Shown here: positions 14,843-26,459 of the stretch, in pieces
How positions within the stretch are numbered: position 1 is the first letter of the stretch
Layout: each line of letters begins with the position of its first letter
NCBI RefSeq assembly: GCF_020379485.1
Contig: NC_063434.1
Coordinates: 30,389,401-30,453,400, forward strand
Length of the DNA: 64,000 nucleotides
Direction of reading: 5' to 3'
Source of the DNA: Brassica napus
Lineage: Eukaryota > Streptophyta > Magnoliopsida > Brassicales > Brassicaceae
Notes under the pieces: model-generated
Database searches by the model: none
The model's input: the letters and a program-made list of their open reading frames with translations, nothing else
Told to the model about the DNA's origin: nothing
Program-made: the position numbers and the translations under genes

Positions 14843-15110
14843 TCCCCAGAATTTTAGTATTTACCCCAATTCAGATGGCATTCACGAACAGGCCCCAGAT
14901 CCTATGATATTTATTAAACCACCCCAACTTCTTTTGTATATACACCAAAGTGTCCACAACTGCTATTATTTACTAAACCATTCTAACTTATTCAGTATTT
15001 AATCATGCTGTCCCATACTGCTGTTATTTGCCGAATTAACCCATATCTTATTATGTTCATAAAAGCGTCCTAGATCTTTTTGTATTTTCAAAAGTTCCCA
15101 AATCTCTTGT
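14843..15110. repeat. Degenerate ~59 bp minisatellite, about 4-5 units
   Basis: Successive blocks start near 14843, 14892, 14953, 15012 and 15068. They share the pattern CC(A/C)-A-(A/T)CT-TATTTA-TAAACCA-CC-AACTT, followed by a TTTGTAT/ATTCAGTAT segment and a -GTG/GCGT end. The period is close to 59 bp and copies are strongly diverged. It lies about 200 bp downstream of the stop codon of the OXS3-like gene (minus strand). Confidence 0.65.
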
Positions 15111-15317
15111 GTATAGTACCATAGAATACAGTAAAGTTCGGCTTGAGCTAATTTAAGATTAAAACTGAAAATTACGAAACGATCATAAGAGTCTAAATAC
15201 TTATAATTTATACATTCTCACACAATTCAGAAGACTGAAGCTCGAGGAAACATCATCCCAAACGAAACCCGGTTCTATTCCGGTTTAGATAAACAAATAA
15301 ACTAAAAGCTTCCCGGT

Positions 15318-16119
15318 TCAGGTTCGAGTGAGCAAAGCCGATATGTGAGCCGCCGAAAGCGTCTGAGCTCTCGGAGGCAGTCTGTTACCGGAAAGTCTCG
15401 GCTGCCTATCGTTTCCGGCGAAGAAAGCGTCGTGGCCAGCTAGATTTTGCTGCGATGCACCGCCGCAACCGGATAATCGTCGACAGTGAGAGCTCTCCCG
15501 TCGCTGCTTCAGCTTTGCGTTGAGAGGATTCTCGGGTTTCGCGAGATCTTCTACTGTCAGCGCTTCCGACAACGACGTGAAGGACTGTGACTTGCCTCTG
15601 TAATGTTTTGACAATCCTCTCCTGTCGTGAACATTTTCAAAAATATAAAAATTACAAATACACAACAATTTTGAACAAAATTTAAAGCTTTTCGTATTAT
15701 ATCCCTAAACTATAGGATTATAAGAAAATACCCTAAAATTTACAAATACACAACAATTTTGAACAAAATTAAATCTTCTCGTACTATATCCCTTAATTTA
15801 CAGAAAAACTATAGGACTATAAGAAAATACCCTAAAATTTACAAATAGACACTAAATGTTGGGGCTTAATCTAACAAGATCTAAACTCAGGGGCAAATAA
15901 ACGAAAAACTCTAAACACCGGGGTAAATAAACGAAAACTCTTTGATTGTTCTTACCTTGAAGAAGAAGAACTGCGACGGTCTGATTCGTCAGGAGAGTTT
16001 GGAAAAGAAGAGGGAGAGTTAAAACCTTCATCTGTGTCCGCGTCTGCGTCTCTAACGCAGTTTTCGCGTCTGCGTTCTTCACCCAACATAAGAGACTCCA
16101 TCTGTTCTTGATAATGCAT
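15318..16119 (-). CDS. OXS3-like stress-tolerance protein (At3g03170-type), 2 exons
   Basis: Predicted 155-aa protein. Exon 1 is 16119-15956 and exon 2 is 15621-15318; the splice sites are GTAAGA and ACAG and the junction splits an arginine codon in frame. The N-terminus (MHYQEQMESLMLGEE) is followed by an acidic, serine-rich stretch. Exon 2 opens with the family core RGLSKHYRGKSQSFTSLSEA (about residues 55-74) and VEDLAKPENPLNAKLKQR (about 77-94). These motifs define the plant OXIDATIVE STRESS 3 family, small nuclear/chromatin-associated proteins linked to heavy-metal and oxidative stress tolerance. The rest of exon 2 is basic and low in complexity. The first ATG is used; M7 would be an alternative. 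The intron (15622-15955) contains a tandem duplication. Family membership is fairly secure; the exact orthologue rests on gene order. Confidence 0.82.
15665..15850. repeat. ~100 bp tandem duplication in the intron of the OXS3-like gene
   Basis: ACAACAATTTTGAACAAAATT, CGTA(T/C)TATATCCCT, ACTATAGGA(T/C)TATAAGAAAA and TACCCTAAAATTTACAAATA each occur twice in the same order, once from about 15660 and once from about 15750. The second copy has an insertion of about 15 bp. Confidence 0.8.
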
Positions 16120-16175
16120 TTTTTTTTTCTCTTCCTTCTAATTTATCAAGACTTGAGCATAGAAACAGTGCCCTT

Positions 16176-16183
16176 TTTATATA
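16176..16183 (-). promoter_or_regulatory. TATA box of the OXS3-like gene
   Basis: TATATAAA on the minus strand, about 57-65 bp upstream of the start codon at 16119. A second TATA-like run, CTATATATAG, lies at about 16214-16223. Position and orientation suit the core promoter, but the transcription start was not determined. Confidence 0.5.
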
Positions 16184-16189
16184 CAAACA

Positions 16190-16985
16190 ATTTTATTACA
16201 ATGATGACGAGCGTCTATATATAGTCAGGTCCATAATTACAATTAATTGATACTTTATTGGTAGATTTTTGTCTTTAAAATGTTTTAAAAATTGCATATT
16301 TGTATCTAACTTTGGAGAAGGTACGTAATGAATATTCGAATATAAAACATTATCTTGTGAAATCTGTTTCTCAAAGTAACATGTTCACGCCCATGAACAT
16401 GGGTTCTGGTTTTGCGGTCGTTTATATAATAAAGTTTTTTCTGGTCGGAGATAAGATATTTTGGGAATGTGTTGTACCCGATCATGACACGTGAAAAGAG
16501 CTGAGAAATGGACGGAGATTGAGATGCATGTTACGTGGTGGGTGGAAACAGATGGCACAGAGAACAAGGTCATCGAGAATCTCTGTGTGACGAATCTAAC
16601 GATACGTGTCGAAGTATGTTGAACAGATTCAGTGACTTTTTGAGCCATGATTGATAACATAAACTTTATTTTATGTATATGGACCGTTCCTACGGGCCCT
16701 TCGCACATGATTAGATTCTTTGGGCCCTGCAAACAAACTGTATAATGTCCTGAACAGCCTTCCAAGTTCTGAAACGATTTGGTGAAATTCATCTTAAACA
16801 AAACCCAAAGTCAACCAAACAGTGCTGAAGTCCAGCCCTTCATAAAACCAAAAGCTGCGCTTGGTTATAGATTTTGAGAAGTTTCTTTCGGTCTACAAAA
16901 CTAAATCAAACCTTTACCAAATTTTATTTCATCCGTTCCATAATCAATCATGAGCCTAAAATTAAATCTATTCTGGAAAAACATA
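16190..16985. other. Upstream region of the OXS3-like gene, no gene seen
   Basis: A 138-codon open frame on the minus strand (16801-16385) and a 64-codon frame on the plus strand overlap here. Neither resembles a known family, and each lacks the codon pattern of the neighbouring exons. The region is treated as promoter and spacer sequence. Confidence 0.55.
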
Positions 16986-17254
16986 AATAAATAAGGAGAA
17001 TTCGACCAAAAAAAACTTTAACTTTTTACAAATTGCCAAAAGAAACATGAACTTTTAGGCTGACCAAAAAACACCAAACTTTCATTGACTTTAGAATTAA
17101 TTAACAATGTTTTCGCTGACTTGCCAATTTAGCACGCCGTCAATAAATTTAACAGAAATATTTGACGTCGTTTATTGTTGGCGTTAAGTGAAACGACGTC
17201 GTTTTCAAATGAGATGAAACGACGTCGTTTTACATGATTTGAAATTAAAAATAT

Positions 17255-17325
17255 GTAAATCCCTGGATTCGAACCCAGGTTGGTTGATCAAACAACAAAG
17301 TATTTTACCACTGGACTACTGGCAC
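17255..17325 (-). other. tRNA-like sequence in left arm of the fold-back element
   Basis: Read on the minus strand, this 71-nt segment begins GTGCCAGTAGTCCAGTGG, which resembles the start of plant tRNA-Gly and contains an A-box-like TAGTCCAGTGG. It ends with a T-arm, CCTGGGTTCGAATCCAGG, containing a perfect B box (GGTTCGAATCC). The anticodon arm does not form a convincing stem and the acceptor ends do not pair, so it is not a functional tRNA. It reads outward, toward the left end of the element. Confidence 0.65.
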
Positions 17326-18220
17326 TTTCAATATATTTACTAACATGTTTACTTTTATTTGGTACATATTAAATATAAAATTTTTTCTAAGATCTGTAAA
17401 ATTCCAAAAAAAAATAAAAAAACAAAGAAGACTTTTATAAAATTAATTTAGAAATTAAAATTAAAAATAATATTTTATTTTTCTTTTTAAAAAATAAAAA
17501 CTCTTCCAAAATTTTCAAAAAACTTAAAAAGATCTTTAAAATTCCAAAAAATTGAAAAAATATAGAAATTTTTTATAAAATTAATTTTAAAATTAAAATA
17601 GAAAATAAAATTTTATTTTTTCTTTTCAAAAAATAAAAAACTTCCAAAATTTTCAATTTTTTTAATACATTTGCTAAAAGTTGAAATTAATTATACACAC
17701 ATAAAAAGTTGATAATTGTAACTTTAATTTTTTGCATTTTATTATAATTTTTAAAAAAACTAGAACTTTTTTTTTAAATGAAAATTTTGGAAATTTTTTG
17801 ATTTTTTTAAAGAAAAAAAATATATTTTAATTTTAATTCAAAATTGATTTTATGAAAATTTTGGAAGATTTTTTTTATTTTTTTTAAGAGAAGTAAAATT
17901 TTATATTTTTAAAAGAAAAAATTTATTTTATTTTCAATTTTAATTTCAAAATTAATTTTATAAAAAATTTCTTTATTTTTTTCAATTTTTTGGAATTTGA
18001 AGATCGTTTTAATTTTTTAGAAAATTTTGGAAGAGTTTTTATTATTTAAAAAGAAAAATAAAATTTATTTTCAATTTTAATTTCAAAATTAATTTTATAA
18101 AAAATTTCTTATTTTTCAATTTTTTGGAATTTTAAAGATCTTTTTAAGTTTTTAGAGAATATTTTTATATTCAATCAGTACCAAATAAAAGTAAACATGT
18201 TAGTAAGTACATTGAAAGTT

Positions 18221-18289
18221 TCACTAGCCCAATGGTAAAAGACCTTGACAATTGAACCAACCAATCCGAGTTCGAATCCAGGGGTTTAC
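18221..18289 (+). other. tRNA-like sequence in right arm of the fold-back element
   Basis: The mirror partner of the left-arm segment: A-box-like TAGCCCAATGG, then B-box-like AGTTCGAATCC. Its coordinates are symmetrical with the left copy about the element's centre (17255+18289 and 17325+18221 differ by only 2). It is more mutated than the left copy and reads outward to the right. Confidence 0.6.
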
Positions 18290-18561
18290 ATGATTGTTTT
18301 TTCAAATCATGTAAAACGACGTCGTTTTCAAATGAGATGAAACGACGTCGTTTCACTTAACGCCAACATTTAGTGTCTAGTTAACACTGTGTTAACTGTG
18401 AGTTCACGGCGTGCTAAATTGGCAAGTCAATTTTAAGTTTATTAATAAACTAAAAAAGTCAATAAAAGTAAATGATTTTTTTGGCTAAGCTCGTGTACAG
18501 GTTTTCTTTGGCAATTCGTGAAAAGTTCGTGTTTTTTTTGGCCGAATTCTCAATAAATAAG

Positions 18562-18977
18562 TCTAAACCGGTTGATCCACCCTTTGACCAAACAACAGAC
18601 CATAAAATGATCTCTGAAGAACAAAAATTGATAATGTGTAAATTAATTAGCCAGCAAAGATACAGCAAGTGAAAAACCATCTAAGACTATAAATCTAAAG
18701 CTGGAACTAAATCAAAGAGACAAAGCTTTCTTCTCGAGAGAATGAAAAATATACAAAACGAACCAGTGGTATCAATGTTCTAAACTCTTCACCTGATCTG
18801 TACGAGGAAGTAACCAGAGTCTCTCTACGTAAATTCTTCTCCCTACTACTATCTTTCCCTCAAGAGTCATCACATAATCAAAAGCCTGATGAACGTGATT
18901 CACAGTCCACAAAAAAACCAAATGGTTATACTTTTGGTAGCTGTAAATCTCGTTTTGGCTCGAGTAGAGAACTCTTG
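18562..18977. other. Spacer and probable 3' UTR of the PWWP gene
   Basis: Sequence between the fold-back element and the stop codon of the PWWP gene (minus strand). No gene-like frame is visible. About the last 200-300 bp before 18978 is probably the 3' untranslated region. Confidence 0.5.
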
Positions 18978-21473
18978 TTATTGATCGCTTCTCTCGTTGA
19001 AGCCTTTCACAGTTGGTTTTGACGATGGTCTATTTATCTTCTCCAGTAATCTGCTAAATACTAGTTTGACCGGTATGCAGGCCACGGTTGGTGGTCCCGG
19101 TAACACCCGTCTGTTAGAGAGCTCGTGAGTTCGATCCCCCGACGCCTTTACCCCGTGTAGTGCTTGTTCGCTGCTGAACGAAGATAGTGCCCTTGTCTTT
19201 TGACTAGGGGTTGCGTTTGTGTTCTTCAGCAACTTCTTTCTTTCTCCAGGTGGTCGTGGAATCCCCATTAGATTGCCTCTCCTCACCGAGTCACCATCAT
19301 TACTAAAGTTTCCCGAACCAAGCTTCCTAAGCAGTGGTTTTCGTCCCTGATCTGTCGGAGAATGATCCTCAGGATCGGCTTCAAGCGATGATGATAACCG
19401 ATGCAGCCGTGGAACCCGTGAACTACTCCTCCTTGCAGTCTTCCAAGCAGGGGGAAGTAACAAGGGTTTGTCATGGTAACTTGTTTCATTACCAAAGTAC
19501 TCATATGACTCAGAGGAACCATCTGCTAAGACTTGGACTTCAACCGGATGCCCAATGATTGCTCTGCCGTTTAACTTACTCATAAGTGAGACAAATGGGA
19601 CAGGACCTTTCCGATAGCTTCCTTGTACTTCTAAATCAACATCCATCAATGGAGGATACGTTTTTCTTCTTCCAAGATGTCGATGAGAAGCATCTGAACC
19701 TTCGTGTTTCTTCAAACCAATCTGGCCTTCCCAAGGATCATCATCCCAGTCCAGCATGTCACGGCTATAGATGTTCTTACATCCAGATGCAAACATAGTC
19801 GACAGCCGATAATCATCATCATCATCCCCAAACTGTCTTTCGTTGGGATCAGTGTCATCAGTTCCATCACTAGAATCTAACCCATAGCCCATAGGCTTTT
19901 GGCCGAATCCCCTTCTCTTATACTCAGAATATCTTCTTCCATCTTCCAGATGATTACGATGCATTTCCCTCTTGCGTGCAGACCTTCTTGGAAGATTGCG
20001 CATGTTTCTTTTCCCCTTGAGCTGCCACTTGGAAACCGTACCAACTCCATTATCAGGATCTTGGGAATAAAGGTGATAAGAGTCGCCAGAAATAGATGAC
20101 TCGTAACAATCTTCCTCGCCACTGGTGCTTTCATCTTCTGCTGACATATGTCTATTAAAAGTATTGTGTTGCCCTGAATGACGTCCAGCTCCTGAGAAGA
20201 TAGAATCAATACTAGTTAAATAACTGTGGTCTTAGTAATCAAAAAGGTTATTTGGTTTCTAAACTTCAAAGGCTTGAACCAATGCCTGAAAGAACTAGAA
20301 TCATTTATATGATAAGAAACTAGCTTTTAGTCGTTCAGAAAAGACTTTACCTGACAGCAAGTGAATGTCATCATCAGTATCCTCCTCCATATCAGAAGAA
20401 TCAGTTTCGGACTCAGAAGAAACATATTCAGTATCTTGCAAAAAATCAGGATGGTCATAATAACGAGAGCCGCCACCAGGAAAGGAAGAATGCATTGCCT
20501 CCCTGTGGCTTGGCAAACCCTCATGCCGATCTAAAACATCATTAGATTCGTTTGGTGCAAACATATACTTAGTCCTTTTCGCCTCCATCGAACTCCTAGT
20601 CTTCTCCTTCCCTGCAACAACAGAGCCAAACTCGCATAACAAAAGAGCCAGAAGTGTCTAATCTCCAGCCATCTTGAAAAACTACACACTTAGGGAAGTT
20701 TGCAGAATCATCTTACCGAGGGTATAAGTAGGCCTCTCCATGCTATGATCTCCACTAGAAGAAGCTGAAGAGTTGCTTCTCGCCAGAGACTTGAAGGAAG
20801 CATCAGGACCATTGGAAGATGAAAACTTCCGCTTAGAAGAACTAGTTCTCAGCCCAAACTCCACCAATCCCCTCATTCGAGGACGCACCTCGTCCTCACA
20901 ACTTGGCTGATGATCTTCCACTTTACCTTTCTCCAAATGCATAACATCATCACCAACATGGTTACAAGTCCCATTAGAAATATCATGAGCGTTATCCCTA
21001 GGCTTGCTAGTCTCAACTTCCACTTCCTTCTTCAGAATCTCCTTCTCAAGCTCAAGAGCGTGGAGAATAGCATCTTCTCTACGAGCATACTTCTCTCTCT
21101 TTCTCACCGTCAGCCCTTGCGAAGTCTCCACCTTCTCAATGCAGTCATCAAAGTCCCCACACCTAAACGGCTTCACCCTCTTGGACTTCTCTAAGTTATA
21201 CCAATCCCTAAAACAATGAACAAAAAAAAATCAATCCAGAGTTTTTTATTTATTTTTAATTATTATAGAGAATCAAGAAGAGACTTACACACTTGCATCC
21301 TCTCTTCCAAGAAGCTTCACAGGAGTACCAGATCGTGGAGAGGTGATAGTATTAGAGTCAAGATCATCTTGTCCCAGTATCCTCCCTGGCCACCACGAGC
21401 CGTTCCTCCTCCTCACCCACACAATCGACCCCACCTTCCAATCCACCGCACCTGATCCTGAGCTTCCCATCAC
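18978..21473 (-). CDS. PWWP-domain protein (At3g03140-type), 4 exons
   Basis: Predicted 716-aa nuclear protein. Exons are 21473-21289, 21207-20717, 20611-20351 and 20191-18978; every junction keeps frame with GT-AG splice sites. An N-terminal PWWP/Tudor-type chromatin-reader domain covers about residues 11-75. It starts WKVGSIVWVRRRNGSWWPG, where SWWPG is the domain's hallmark variant, and runs across intron 1 into SVDWYNLEKSKRVKPF. A coiled, basic region (RKREKYARREDAILHALELE) follows. Next come long Ser/Asp/Glu-rich stretches (DTEYVSSESETDSSDMEEDT) and basic patches that look like nuclear localisation signals. The C-terminal half contains GPVPFVSLMSKLNGRAIIGH and HPVEVQVL, typical of this plant family. 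PWWP proteins bind methylated histone tails and DNA; no substrate can be read from this sequence. It is divergent with the gene at 22181. Confidence 0.9.
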
Positions 21474-22180
21474 TCTCTACACTCAAGATCACACTTTCTC
21501 TATTCTATATCACTAACAGGTCTCAAAAGTCTACCATTCTCAAAACAAAAGCAGTTTCTTCTACGGTCAAGTAACGATCTACCTGAAAACCAGCTCAGCT
21601 CAGCCGCCGTTACTACAAGCAAATCGCGGCGGAAAGGAAGCAAGCGAATCCGGCGAGGAGGGAGCTTTGCATTCAGATTTGTAAAAGTTGCTATAACCTC
21701 ACGCTTTCTTCAAGGTTAGGTTTAAAAAAAACTTCCTTCTCTGCTCTCTCCGCCGTCTGTTTATATAACCTATGTTAGTTATTCTCTCTCTGATGAAACC
21801 TCCGCGTCCTCTTGTATCTCTCTCTCTCTCCTCTCCGTGACTCCGTCTCTCTTTCGCCTCTCTCTCTCTCTTTCTCCTCCGGATGGTGATGGTTGCGAGC
21901 CGCGTATTTTTCTTGAATTAACACGCGCTCTCGAAACGCGTGCTATCTACGTTACCTAGTTAGAAGCCCATTGAGCTTTTTATTTGTAGGCCCATATTAA
22001 GGCCCATTAAAATTTCAAAATTGACGCCTTAACGGTCACTTAGGTAGGGCTTCTCTTTCGAGTAATGTGTGTATATATACCCTTCAGACCGTTTCAGACA
22101 ATCAGACAAGAAACTTCTCGTTTTGCAGCTGTCATCATTTCCTCTTCAAATCAAAATCACTCTATCTCCATATTTTAGCA
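21474..22180. promoter_or_regulatory. Shared divergent promoter region
   Basis: About 700 bp separates the start codons of the minus-strand PWWP gene and the plus-strand acidic-protein gene. It contains a CT-rich tract (about 21783-21880), as is common in plant 5' untranslated regions. Site II type motifs are at 21965-21970 (AGCCCA), 21989-21994 and 22001-22006 (GGCCCA), and a TATATATA box at 22072-22079 is about 100 bp upstream of the plus-strand start codon. Site II motifs are TCP-factor targets associated with genes active in dividing cells. Confidence 0.6.
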
Positions 22181-23878
22181 ATGGATTTCGACAGTCTTAC
22201 CAGAAGAGATCTTCAGTTCTTCTGTAAGAAGAACAAGATCCCAGCCAACATGACCAATATCGCCATGGCCGATGCTCTCAAAGCTCTTGAGATTGTAAGT
22301 TCTCTTTTCAATATTCAATGGCAAAAGCTAGTAACTTTATTTAGTTAAAATGATATGAGATCTGTATCTTGTAACTAAGATTTGATAAATCATTTTGTTT
22401 GAAATCAAGCTCGAGTCAGATGTGTTTGATATTGACATTTTTTTTTATAATATTTATTTGATACTAACATTTATTTAATAGGTTGAAGGTATTGAGGAGT
22501 TCATGAACCAATCTGAGTCCACACGTGACCTGTCTCCAACAAGCGTAGCCAAGAATATGCCAAGCGCTGCACGCACTGCAGCTAGAACGACTCGAAGAAA
22601 GACCAAAGATGAAACTCAACCATCGGAGCTTGTGACCCGTTCTTGCCTTGTTACTAGCAAGTCCCTAGCTGGAGAGCTGGAGCAAGAAAACAGAAACGCC
22701 AACGTGGATCCATCACTACCTCAGAGCCGTAGAAGAGTTGCTGCCACAGTTGCTATGAATCTGGAGGAGAGCAAAACTCCAGCGGCGAGAAGCACAACGA
22801 GGGCTCAGCCAGCTGCAGCATCTGAGTCGGTTCAGAGGGTGTACAGCACGAGAAGATCGGTCAAGTTGCTTGAGGAATCCATGGCTGACCTGAGTTTGAA
22901 GACTAATGTGCCTTCAAAGAAGAAAGAAGATGCTGAAAGTGAAGGTTTGCAAAAAAAAAAAAAAAACATAATCCGTTTTTTTCTTATTAGCAGTGTTAAC
23001 TTTTGATCAGTGTGTAATCAAGTTTAATTGTTATATATGCAGGCTCCAAGCTTCAGGTTAAATCAGAGGACAACGCTGAAGCTATCTCAGTGAGAGATCT
23101 AAATGATTCGTGGGATGATTCGAAGAATGATCCGGATCTTGATGTTTTATATGGTGATCTTGGTGATATCACTTTCGTTGATGCCACAACCTGTAAGGAA
23201 CAGATGAAGGGGACAGGTATACACACACACACACAATCATTACCTATCAATATTGTTTTTCTTCAGTGTTTGAATTTCTTCATTATTCTCTTCTTTGCAG
23301 AGTCCAACACCGTTCCAGCTTCAGAGTCTGAAGAAATGAAGAATGGTTCTGAAACTGAATCAGAGGAGGATGATGATGATTCTGGTGGTGTTGCTGACAC
23401 AAACCAAGAGGGATTTGAGTCTAATGTCTCTGCTAGTGATAATGTGGCTAAGGTAGACACTGTCCCAACAGTTCTGGTGGCTGAAGAATCAGAAGAAAGT
23501 TGCGAGGCTGATGAACTGATGGATGCTGAATCAGAGATGGCTATAGTTTCAGACAAGAAGACTCAAGAATCAGATAGTGATGAATGGTCTGATTATGAGA
23601 TAAGCGAGATAGATGAGAAGAGTTTGAGAACTGGAGAAATGATAGATTCTGAATCGGAAGAGTCTTCTGTTGCAGACAACAACACGAAGAACAAGGAGAA
23701 TGTTGAGGAGGAGATGGTTCTTGACAACAATGGAGAAAAAGAAGCAGAGGTCGAGACTAAGAAGAAGAAGAACATGATCGATGAAGAGAGTCTTAAAGGC
23801 GTTAGCGTGAGGCAACTAACTAAGCTGCTGAAAAAACTTGCTATCAGGAACAAGCAACAACACAAGAGCTTAGAGTAG
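22181..23878 (+). CDS. Acidic, lysine/glutamate-rich nuclear-type protein (At3g03130-type), 4 exons
   Basis: Predicted 442-aa protein. Exons are 22181-22294, 22482-22944, 23043-23216 and 23301-23878, all in frame with GT-AG splice sites. The N-terminus (MDFDSLTRRDLQFFCKKNKI...) reads like a short SAP-like helical motif: LQFFCKKNKIPANMTNIAMA followed by DALKALE. A basic Arg/Thr-rich segment (RTAARTTRRKTKDE) follows, then long acidic stretches rich in ES, EE and DD. The C-terminus ends in a basic helix (VSVRQLTKLLKKLAIRNKQQ). It is conserved in Arabidopsis as an unnamed protein, and I know no biochemical function. The start at 22181 is preferred over the in-frame upstream ATG at 22067 because the latter lies inside the TATA and leader region. 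Intron 3 starts with a short (CA)n run. Confidence 0.85.
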
Positions 23879-24470
23879 TAGAGAACAAACTGTTTTAGCC
23901 TTTTGAAATCATTTCCTTCTCTACTCAAAAAAACTGTTGCTTCTTTTGTTTTCTTAGGTTGCTCTGTTTTTCTTTTTTGAAGAAAACCTAAACAAAATTT
24001 CAAATCAAATCTATTTTTCTTTAGTTTCCATTCGTAATTTTTCTCCTCTATTTTATTTGAATCGCAATTGAGCTCTCTGTTCAATCATCTCTTCTCAAAA
24101 GAAAAAAAAAAGATTATTAAAACAAGATTATCAAAAGAGCTACCAGGTGAGAAGCAAAAAGATCATTATCATATTAAAGCTTAAAGGGACATTAAGAATC
24201 CCATATACTTTTCCATCACAATATACAATGAAGTTCCAATGTCATATCATGCAAATAGAAGCCTACTTGATACTAACGTTAGCTTTCAGAATCAGAATCA
24301 GAGCAATGTGGAGAGTGGAGACCAAAAGAGAGAGAAAAAAACACTTCCATTACAAAAGTCTTAAAGAGTTTTTGACTGTGTGACATGACCATATCAGAGG
24401 CCGAAAGTATATAAATGGTGAAGAGACTGAGACACCATGAGCTAGCTGGCTTTTGGAGGACAAAGTAAAG
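23879..24470. other. Convergent intergenic region (3' ends of two genes)
   Basis: Tail-to-tail spacer between the acidic-protein gene (plus) and ARFB1C (minus). It is AT-rich. Short open frames on both strands (for example 24147-24383) look like non-coding noise. Confidence 0.55.
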
Positions 24471-25612
<1,142 letters not shown>

Positions 25613-26330
25613 TGTCAACCTGAGGGAATGAATCTGAAGGAAACAGCTGGAAGAATCAAACGAAGAGGAATCTTTCTTCCGAGAGACGGAGAATAAAGCG
25701 GAGGAGCGTTTTCATTTGTTATACAAGGGATCTCTCAAGATTCCGCTTGGTTTGCTCTTTCCAATTCAATTGTCACTCTCGGTTTGCAAAACCCAAACCG
25801 AATGACAATTGAATTCATCCCGGAGGGAGACTGTTTTTTTTTTTTTATATATAATTCAATTTATATGTTAATCATATGCTTTAATTGTTTGTAAATTGTA
25901 TTAGTTGATGGTATCGATTATAGATGTTGGTATATTAGATTCATTTTTCATATACAAAACTATCAAAAAAAAATTCAAATGTGTTATGTATATAAAACAT
26001 ACCATTTAATATGATTGTGTATATTAGTACATTTATTCTAATAAAATACACATTTTGCATAGCTTAGGATATATTTTTAATTTTATATATATTATAGTTT
26101 ATTTATGCCCTGTTAATTATAACACTTGCAACACTTTATATAAAAATATGAAATAATTAAAGACAATAATATTATTATGTATTTTAGACAAAACTAAATA
26201 GAATACTTGTATTAGTAAACAAAATATTTAAAAAATTAGATTTGACATATTATTATTAGAATACTATTTTTTTTTTGTTATTTGCAACATTTTATAATTG
26301 ATGTACATACATCCAATATTAGTGATGAGT
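25613..26330. other. ARFB1C upstream region, AT-rich, with a hairpin-forming repeat
   Basis: The ARF 5' leader and promoter lie here. At 25765-25817 an inverted repeat pairs ATTCAATTGTCACTCTCGG with CCGAATGACAATTGAAT. The surrounding ACAAGGGATCTC...TTGGTTTGCTCT...AATTCAATTGT is the founder-like copy of a repeat found six more times between 27690 and 30500. The rest, about 25850-26330, is AT-rich with no gene visible. Confidence 0.6.
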
Positions 26331-26459
26331 GAATCTCATAGTGGCCTTTAGAACGTCTCGGTTTTTATAGAGACTCTAGAATAAACAAGTGCTTTGGATC
26401 TCAAACTCTTTGTAACAATATGCTTATTTTTTAACTAAATAACTTTACCTTGATAGATA

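Larger units (their letters stand above)
16996..18551. mobile_element. Fold-back (Mutator-like) transposon, 1556 bp, with 10-bp target duplication
   Basis: The ends are near-perfect inverted repeats: left GAGAATTCGACC, right (reverse complement) GAGAATTCGGCC. They are flanked by direct repeats AATAAATAAG at 16986-16995 and 18552-18561. The similarity continues inward. GCGTTAAGTGAAACGACGTC at 17181 is mirrored by CGTTTCACTTAACGC near 18349, and CAGTAAACATG-type sequences near 17340 mirror 18190. The AT-rich interior near 17400-17660 also mirrors 17880-18160, so nearly the whole element is one imperfect palindrome centred near 17773. No transposase is encoded, so it is non-autonomous. A 10-bp target duplication and long inverted arms suit Mutator-like elements, though the superfamily is inferred. 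Confidence 0.9.

Noticed and set aside
16385..16801. 138-codon minus-strand open frame
   Set aside because: No recognisable motif, no splice context and a composition unlike neighbouring exons.
17255..17325. Functional tRNA-Gly gene
   Set aside because: A and B boxes are visible, but the acceptor ends do not pair and the anticodon arm is not convincing. It lies within a transposon arm with a mirrored copy.
19283..20209. Several overlapping frames of 65-110 codons on both strands
   Set aside because: Shadows of PWWP gene exon 4, which is supported by frame, splice sites and domain content.
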